Source: Spirochaetota bacterium (GTDB taxonomy: Bacteria; Spirochaetota; Brachyspiria; Brachyspirales; JACRPF01). From it: a stretch of DNA of 64,000 bases. Positions 61,901-64,000 of this stretch are shown here, piece by piece. Within the stretch, counting starts at the first letter, position 1, and each line of letters opens with the position of its first letter. The stretch lies in the NCBI GenBank assembly GCA_016214035.1, contig JACRPF010000017.1:32838-96837 (forward strand). The letters run 5' to 3'. The position numbers and the translations under genes were made by a program. Under the pieces are notes generated by a model, which saw nothing but the letters and a program-made list of their open reading frames with translations, was not told the origin of the DNA and did no database searches.

Positions 61901-63674
61901 TTATTTCGATCACGCCATTCGTTGCGAAACCGGTATTTGTTATCTGATCACCCAGCACAATACGAATCTCGTTCGACATTGCCGCATTTGTCTGGAAATT
62001 CGTCATTATTGAAGCTTCACCATTCGCGGGAAATCGGCTTGACGAATACCATCCGTTCGTAAGCTGATGAGTGGTACCATCGTACCGCGTTGTTATCATA
62101 AAATAATTTGTATTTGTAAAGTCAGTATTCCAGCCGATGTACGAATCAGGTTTTTGTATTCGAATATAATTGACACCGGAATTCGTCATTCCCGGCAGTA
62201 TATAGTTTGATATGATCAACGTAACCGGGACATAACTGCCGGAAACCCCGACATTGGAAGGACTGAAAGTGATCGCTGAGACATCGGCTACACTGCGAAC
62301 CAGCACATCGTCGAAATTCGCATCGGCACGGGCGGGACCGTTTCCGGTAGTCGTGTAACCACCGCCATATCGATAATCCGCGGTCTTTTGCGCATGACCG
62401 AACATGAACTGAATATTATTGCTCCAGCTGACCGGTCGTGAACCGATATACATCCACTCGTTCGGAAGCGTATATTGCCCGTACGGATTGGGGTTTACAA
62501 AAAAGTCAACACTCGTGCCGGTATGAACCATTCTGAATCCGAGATTACTGGCATGCGGTACACCGTTTCCATAACCATATCCGCTGTCAACCGCACTGTC
62601 CGCATTGAAATTAAAGTTGATGATGTTAGACAGGTTGGTCGTTGTGCCGTCAGGTCTTATCGCGTTATTCAGCGCGAATGGAATAAGCGCGTTTTCAAAG
62701 TACGCAATGTATCGCCGATAATCACCTGTACCCCATACTCCCACTTCATTGCAAAACTCGATGCTATTATTGAATGTCTGCCAAAAATCGGCGTCAACAC
62801 CCGTTTCAGTCTGGATTTTCGGAATGTTGTTTGCATCATCAACAAGCCACATACTGACGGCAGCGTGTCGTGACAAATCGCCAGACGCATCACTGTGTAC
62901 CAGCAGATCAAGCCATGCATATGTTCGAATAATTTCAACACCGAACGGATCATATGCGTTGACATTATATTTATTTGTGTTCAAATCATATCTTCCGATC
63001 CAATAGCCTACGCGTTGGGCAGTGCCCGGATTACAGGAACGCGCGAGTGATAATGCGGCGGCATTCGTCAATCCGGTAATATCATCAAGATATATGCAGT
63101 CGTTTCCTGCCGTCGCGGCGCCATTTTTTGCATACGTCCACATCAGCACATGGTTTCCGGCGGGCATAGTATAGGTCACCTGCTTATATACCGCGGTATT
63201 CCCTGTGTTTGATGCCTGCAGTACACCATCTGAATAGAAGTATGCCCAGTCTGCATTCGTTTCACAGCTTGCCCGCCACCAGAATGAAATACTGGCCGGA
63301 CCTTTCGCGGTTATCTGTACACTGGATGAATAGTTGTTCAGAATATATCCACTACGTATCGACCATGTCCCTGCATGCGCACTTGCATTGTTCCTGACCC
63401 AGTTTGTATCGCCCGAGAATAGATACTCGGGCGCGATTGCGGCCTCAAAGGTGCCGTCTATCTGATTTTCAATACCATATGTGTGTTTCGATATCATTCC
63501 CGTGTTTGCTGAATCTGTTGTCAAGGTTCCGTTCCCTCGACCATATGCCATATTTGTTATCCATTCATCCCCTCCGGCACCTGCAGAAAAATCTTCACTG
63601 TAATATGACGTTCCGGCAAATACCATCATCGGGTAAAGAATGACGAAGCATACTTTCATCAGATTACGAAACAT
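52908..63674 (-). CDS. Giant modular secreted/surface protein with FlgD-like C-terminal domain
   Basis: 3588 residues. A signal peptide (1-20) precedes an N-terminal region (to about 800) with a jelly-roll-like segment (GPASISFWWRASCETNADWA; ends CIYLDDI) of the type seen in carbohydrate- or surface-binding domains. Then come eight homologous modules of 331-344 residues starting near 803, 1145, 1484, 1818, 2151, 2482, 2821 and 3165. Each starts with a Y/W-D-x-x-V strand and has a second half beginning near VDSGKVVVS with a GDDxDATNYLS motif. The C-terminus (YDAMGYKITEL, VRAGLYVIIVRG, YFKILVTK) matches the FlgD/T9SS-like Ig fold. Asn and Thr are very abundant. Start supported by GGAGG 6 bases upstream. 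An adhesin, sheath or surface-layer role is an inference. Confidence 0.85.
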   Translation of the reverse strand: MFRNLMKVCFVILYPMMVFAGTSYYSEDFSAGAGGDEWITNMAYGRGNGTLTTDSANTGMISKHTYGIENQIDGTFEAAIAPEYLFSGDTNWVRNNASAHAGTWSIRSGYILNNYSSSVQITAKGPASISFWWRASCETNADWAYFYSDGVLQASNTGNTAVYKQVTYTMPAGNHVLMWTYAKNGAATAGNDCIYLDDITGLTNAAALSLARSCNPGTAQRVGYWIGRYDLNTNKYNVNAYDPFGVEIIRTYAWLDLLVHSDASGDLSRHAAVSMWLVDDANNIPKIQTETGVDADFWQTFNNSIEFCNEVGVWGTGDYRRYIAYFENALIPFALNNAIRPDGTTTNLSNIINFNFNADSAVDSGYGYGNGVPHASNLGFRMVHTGTSVDFFVNPNPYGQYTLPNEWMYIGSRPVSWSNNIQFMFGHAQKTADYRYGGGYTTTGNGPARADANFDDVLVRSVADVSAITFSPSNVGVSGSYVPVTLIISNYILPGMTNSGVNYIRIQKPDSYIGWNTDFTNTNYFMITTRYDGTTHQLTNGWYSSSRFPANGEASIMTNFQTNAAMSNEIRIVLGDQITNTGFATNGVIEIRMLLQITNEGFTGKPFTVYINAEQFDLMSPGQKGKYATTGWKKCSGSGLLSAKTDPPEGQASISPSTVSYISGTSNEVTFTYYLQFTNGGFHSNITHAAIVIPFAFTNCIITNFSSIYITNSAKMTVSKILNVTNAEGSSNIILLDYSDLNITVGGLDVVTFKVKGSPLAGSNYQWACYADNGVIRPQSPLFSTNTYFPSQLVGVSTNKVTYPYDFNVVLGGNSAPQSIGVSNIVPMGWFDITADGESPTESLSNCDVIFSGKKADVYGQLLVYRSTNAQRQTFSSNNYTLVASNWITDPTMNTVVPFADETNQSTDPVYPTRYWLALYITNTAAAVFTNTVSIKITNIKAGGPGGGLVNNLPNLTNALSNAIARVDSHIIFANVENVITSNVRQGDFNRCAFKFTLSNADPDATNYLSQMTVTNAGTAVKSDIGFLKIFIDTNNGTNVAFSTVSNKVVMAVDMDVQNNFNLSTANPIMLTGTNAVVFWGAYDVDMNATNTHTIQLRIMSNSNIIFSDQYNDGSDPRPAVSPFPGYSFPMATNAYVSAIIPYDSQTNDFYLQSVKYEMLPAAFTSNQYVPVAGIVTYMDTESTNTQVFKGMDVKLGSLTASNNINGWAYIYKETNGDGVFTVGDELVGSNAVTDGQPFSINCDYSNIVWSRAPVPDTLYLVFKLTNDITSAKSNSVNFQITNLRCWGPQSNYGNLILLTNKSAEARVDSGNVVVSQIITNINNFNPKQGDIDQPYLKIQLAGDDKDGINYLSYVDVMTNGLSTIIDSDVSTVALYFNTNNDGQIAHAVQLSVKTLSAGYARLSLSPALALTNTNQYTLFVGCNIKSGDTNSVGKKFGLLITNAAFGFVPGSTYNFLQSSFVSGTTNGPSTQTNMTIVDYRSQPYDFYLSGFNYATTPQAFSSNQFVPAGVMTVFRDYENLTTEIFNGIDVRLGSTHSSNNITGLAYLYRNTTNFTSSNYIGMTNVVSGASFSIDCAISNISTEALTPDTLYLAFVLTNDIELAKSNTVFFQITNLRCAGPDGGVFTNQALLATNSIEARADSGKVVTNFITNIMANYLPSQGSFNVAALALSLRGDDADATNALTHIDVSTNGLSTISPAHLASVKLYHDMNSNGVYDSGVDSIASVGTLNASNAVRLSFPSPFELAGTNNYYFMVGYDVSSDDTNAIGKRVGLTITNGSIGITNTLNDGFTHYAFAAPAAGPASETNGVISSLTSRPWDYKVLGAANVAPASITISNVYAMSYIDIVADGQNSLTEHLTNIVYYYSGLNTDVKGQLYLYRDTNDSTALSTSADKLITNFAVGPLAAGTNQIAFDDAYQSLDLLAPTRYWIALMITNTNANVFTNSIGIRLVDINGDGPNGNVISNRESCTNDGATVSRVDDFKVSITAENYMTNAQKQGTYESLVMRLQFDGADKDAVYYITNMTVTNNGTASNSDVSLVQVYLDNGDKTNFSGSDIVVGAGSVSNNRGVSIVFNPALAITGTNTVLWVAANVGFSATLNNTLAFQIKNTGDIHFGDQYADNYSQLPAVTVTAPLPAVVPTNLIIPYVSQPYDYILTGVDYSSMPQSFTTNQKLQAAVLTVAMDNDQPTNQRFIGIDGTVSNTNTGAASANVYGIAYLYLDTNGSGVFSNNQLIGSNAVNAGAGFSITFTNTNITINQSDPSKLYLVFMVTNSLSQNSNNTVRFQVTNLRCEGPNGGVFNNLSILTNSASRVSRIDTGRVLVSYISNELIPPSPSRSSFDNKYLKISVKGDDPDATNYLSSLRVLTNSATSSPFNFIPKVAVYDNANNMLGSIDFTAGDVTINFPSPVVLAGTNETILYVGYNVSSSLSAISKVLGIRTVAGSFVFSDSIVDNFPQTSFAVNDAGPADVSNVTVKDLSQNNWDIQVVNAGNVAPVSIGGTNLYAMGYFDVICDPQESAVIQGLSNVGVVIEGNASNIAGELRLYRDNDASLTNLSFSADTFLTNAFYAGTNGTNFFTFTTNNLSQTTSTPTRFWVALRVSNTNVVDVYSNTLRTKVVYIHGYGPDDYTNTHLLDEFVLTNVATNTARFDSYNVWAAMTATNNNQVLQSSFGNYYGAVSIMSADPDAVNYLHSMTLSNIGDALSSDLGQMRIFKDTGDGVFSSGVDELIMAGTYDGSGAYRLTAATPVMMGRRTNIFFVTYDVPFAAQLNRSIAFQIKDAASFVFTNGINDGINRTAQLTNTGPYPSVCETNQVAALASLPFDYDVLNVNYTMLPKAFTTNLLVPVGSFSMYRDITTSGYSMTQRVTNIQVALSSSGSKSNITGIAYVYKETNGDGVFSTNDMLLGSADVLNGGNFWVPCDSNDVITPNIYVPDTLYLVFMMTNDIEPAKLDSLRFQITNFDYYVEGGGKDTIPATNIYHFTNVSAEARIDSQKVVVAVIDNDMVSYFPSQNSADNPYLVIRLRGDDLNATNYLSYIDVSANGQSTVASGMIPYMALYTNKINALQLGTPATPSRAFNGTSVRLDFPVPLALVGTNVNTFYVGYNVDSASNVIDNRLGLTITNGAIGLSPVVSNASFVLKSFLTGVMSGPAPATNVKIQKLGAQYWDVKAVFSRNKTPATALSNVEIPIMYFDAYRENQSLAEPEYIAGLVLSNVYTNAAFYGYFNIYTNTKNDDTFTSGVCISSNNFISNMNSAVAISFSNSGSYDWDNPDRYFITYTPLSFASTATNMFRVTSLLSGGPNAGTTADQYWLTNLTMTPIALDNAAVTVSVSNLLATEALQGSNGIAAMRVMIAAADDDASYSLNSLSFSIEEIDGATNSIGNAALYSDTGTKVGEFDGGDTPVDGATGFFIGGKMKLTFNNTISITSNTRVFYLVVQIGGDAKANSRFRISMPRADQAGFTGINVAGTSYPVVLNNYSPDTTGYCTVLPSLEVKAEDKIAAANTFINIAKGEKASVYVVNNGDAALYRAYVYDAMGYKITELAFSANRADWGGEKAGGEKVRAGLYVIIVRGPNNFQKYFKILVTK

Positions 63675-63858
63675 GGGAGTCCTCCAAAAGTGAGATGGCA
63701 ACGGCAGGCGGAAATATATTGTTGATTTCTAGAAACAAAACTTTGTTTGCATGGATTATATGAATCGGAAACATAACGCTTTTATCTGCCTCATAATAAT
63801 CATCGGAAAACTGCGGCATAAAATTGACGCGGCCTTGTATGAATTGGAAAATACGCAT
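63664..63858 (-). CDS. Possible 64-codon leader ORF before the giant gene
   Basis: The first open frame in the predicted transcript encodes 64 residues of ordinary composition with a hydrophobic middle (NKVLFLEINNIFPPAVAISL). It ends 11 bases inside the giant gene. Its start lies about 22 bases after the predicted +1, with only a weak AGG-type site before it. It resembles no family I know and may be non-coding. If it is real, its translation would pass over the ribosome-binding site of the giant gene. Confidence 0.3.
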   Translation of the reverse strand: MRIFQFIQGRVNFMPQFSDDYYEADKSVMFPIHIIHANKVLFLEINNIFPPAVAISLLEDSHVS

Positions 63859-63886
63859 AACACCTGCCGATAATACAAACGTTTAC

Positions 63887-63895
63887 ATTATAACA
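63887..63895 (-). promoter_or_regulatory. Extended -10 promoter of the giant gene
   Basis: TGTTATAAT on the minus strand is a perfect extended -10 element. No good -35 is at the right distance. The predicted start is near 63880, giving a leader of about 205 bases. Confidence 0.5.
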
Positions 63896-63919
63896 AATAA
63901 ACCATCAAATAGTGATATT

Positions 63920-64000
63920 GTACATTCCCTATGGAACGGGGTACATTCCCTATGGAACGGGGTACATTCCCTATGGAACGGGGTACATTCCCTATGGAAC
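63920..64000. repeat. 21-bp tandem repeat, at least 3.9 copies, running off the window
   Basis: Identical 21-bp units begin at 63920, 63941, 63962 and 63983; the last is cut by the window end. Each has an inverted core TTCC-CTAT-GGAA. There are no spacers between units. Confidence 0.95.

Noticed and set aside
52692..62873. Many long plus-strand open frames, up to 517 codons, opposite the giant gene
   Set aside because: They are antisense shadows rich in Arg, His and Tyr, caused by the repetitive codon use of the minus-strand gene. They have no ribosome-binding sites or recognisable domains.
63920..64000. CRISPR array
   Set aside because: The 21-bp units are directly contiguous with no spacers and no cas genes are present; it is a simple tandem repeat.

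Overview
The window reads as a chromosomal segment of a Gram-negative-type (diderm) bacterium of roughly balanced base composition. It carries BamA, TamB, an LpxL-type acyltransferase, PorV-like outer-membrane proteins, consensus sigma70-type promoters and a small 4.5S-type SRP RNA. The PorV/UPF0164-like proteins, the insert-bearing RecJ, the CsgG-like secreted proteins and the set of sugar-catabolism regulators suggest an uncultured Spirochaetota-like or related free-living anaerobe. This placement is an inference from gene content, not from a marker phylogeny. I see no prophage, IS element or CRISPR array.

Layout. 1-2 kb: end of glycogen synthase, a secreted protein and queH. 2-6 kb: B12-dependent ribonucleotide reductase facing gdhA across a strong terminator; the gdhA promoter is flanked by two copies of a 14-bp palindrome. 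6-9 kb: a DUF116 membrane protein and a LacI regulator with a Gfo/Idh oxidoreductase. 9-12.6 kb: operon aroE-yfcE-lpxL-HD-GYP. 12.6-22 kb: a CsgG/FlgT-like protein, then an envelope operon transcribed exbD-tonB-tamB-bamA, divergent from an SPFH protein. 23-28 kb: ribD, a 600-bp non-coding gap with hairpins, a GH42 glycosidase and a second CsgG-like protein. 28-34 kb: mntP, AraC regulators, a PorV-like protein, an MFS permease and a URO-D-family enzyme. 34-41 kb: tRNA-Arg, tRNA-Ser, SRP RNA and dnaX, then convergent recJ plus an HhH-GPD glycosylase, then hemerythrin-prmC-unknown. 41-47 kb: Gfo/Idh with a divergent AraC, an NtrB/NtrC-like pair, and a YtxH plus single-TM coiled-coil pair. 47-50 kb: TPP riboswitch and thiM, then the cobamide operon cobU-cobS-cbiR. 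50-64 kb: an 843-residue outer-membrane protein and a 3588-residue modular secreted protein, with a 21-bp tandem repeat at the window edge.

How it fits together. Three themes recur. (1) Envelope biogenesis: BamA, TamB, ExbD, TonB, LpxL, and the giant surface protein with its LysM/barrel partner. (2) Cobamide economy: CobU, CobS and CbiR salvage and remodel corrinoids, and the class II ribonucleotide reductase consumes them; queuosine synthesis uses QueH, which does not need B12. (3) Carbohydrate scavenging: GH42, two Gfo/Idh enzymes, a URO-D-family protein and a permease, with LacI/AraC regulators beside several of them. Several genes, including all three AraC regulators, have promoters placed so that transcription should begin at or within a few bases of the start codon (leaderless mRNAs). 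Structural genes mostly have good Shine-Dalgarno sites.
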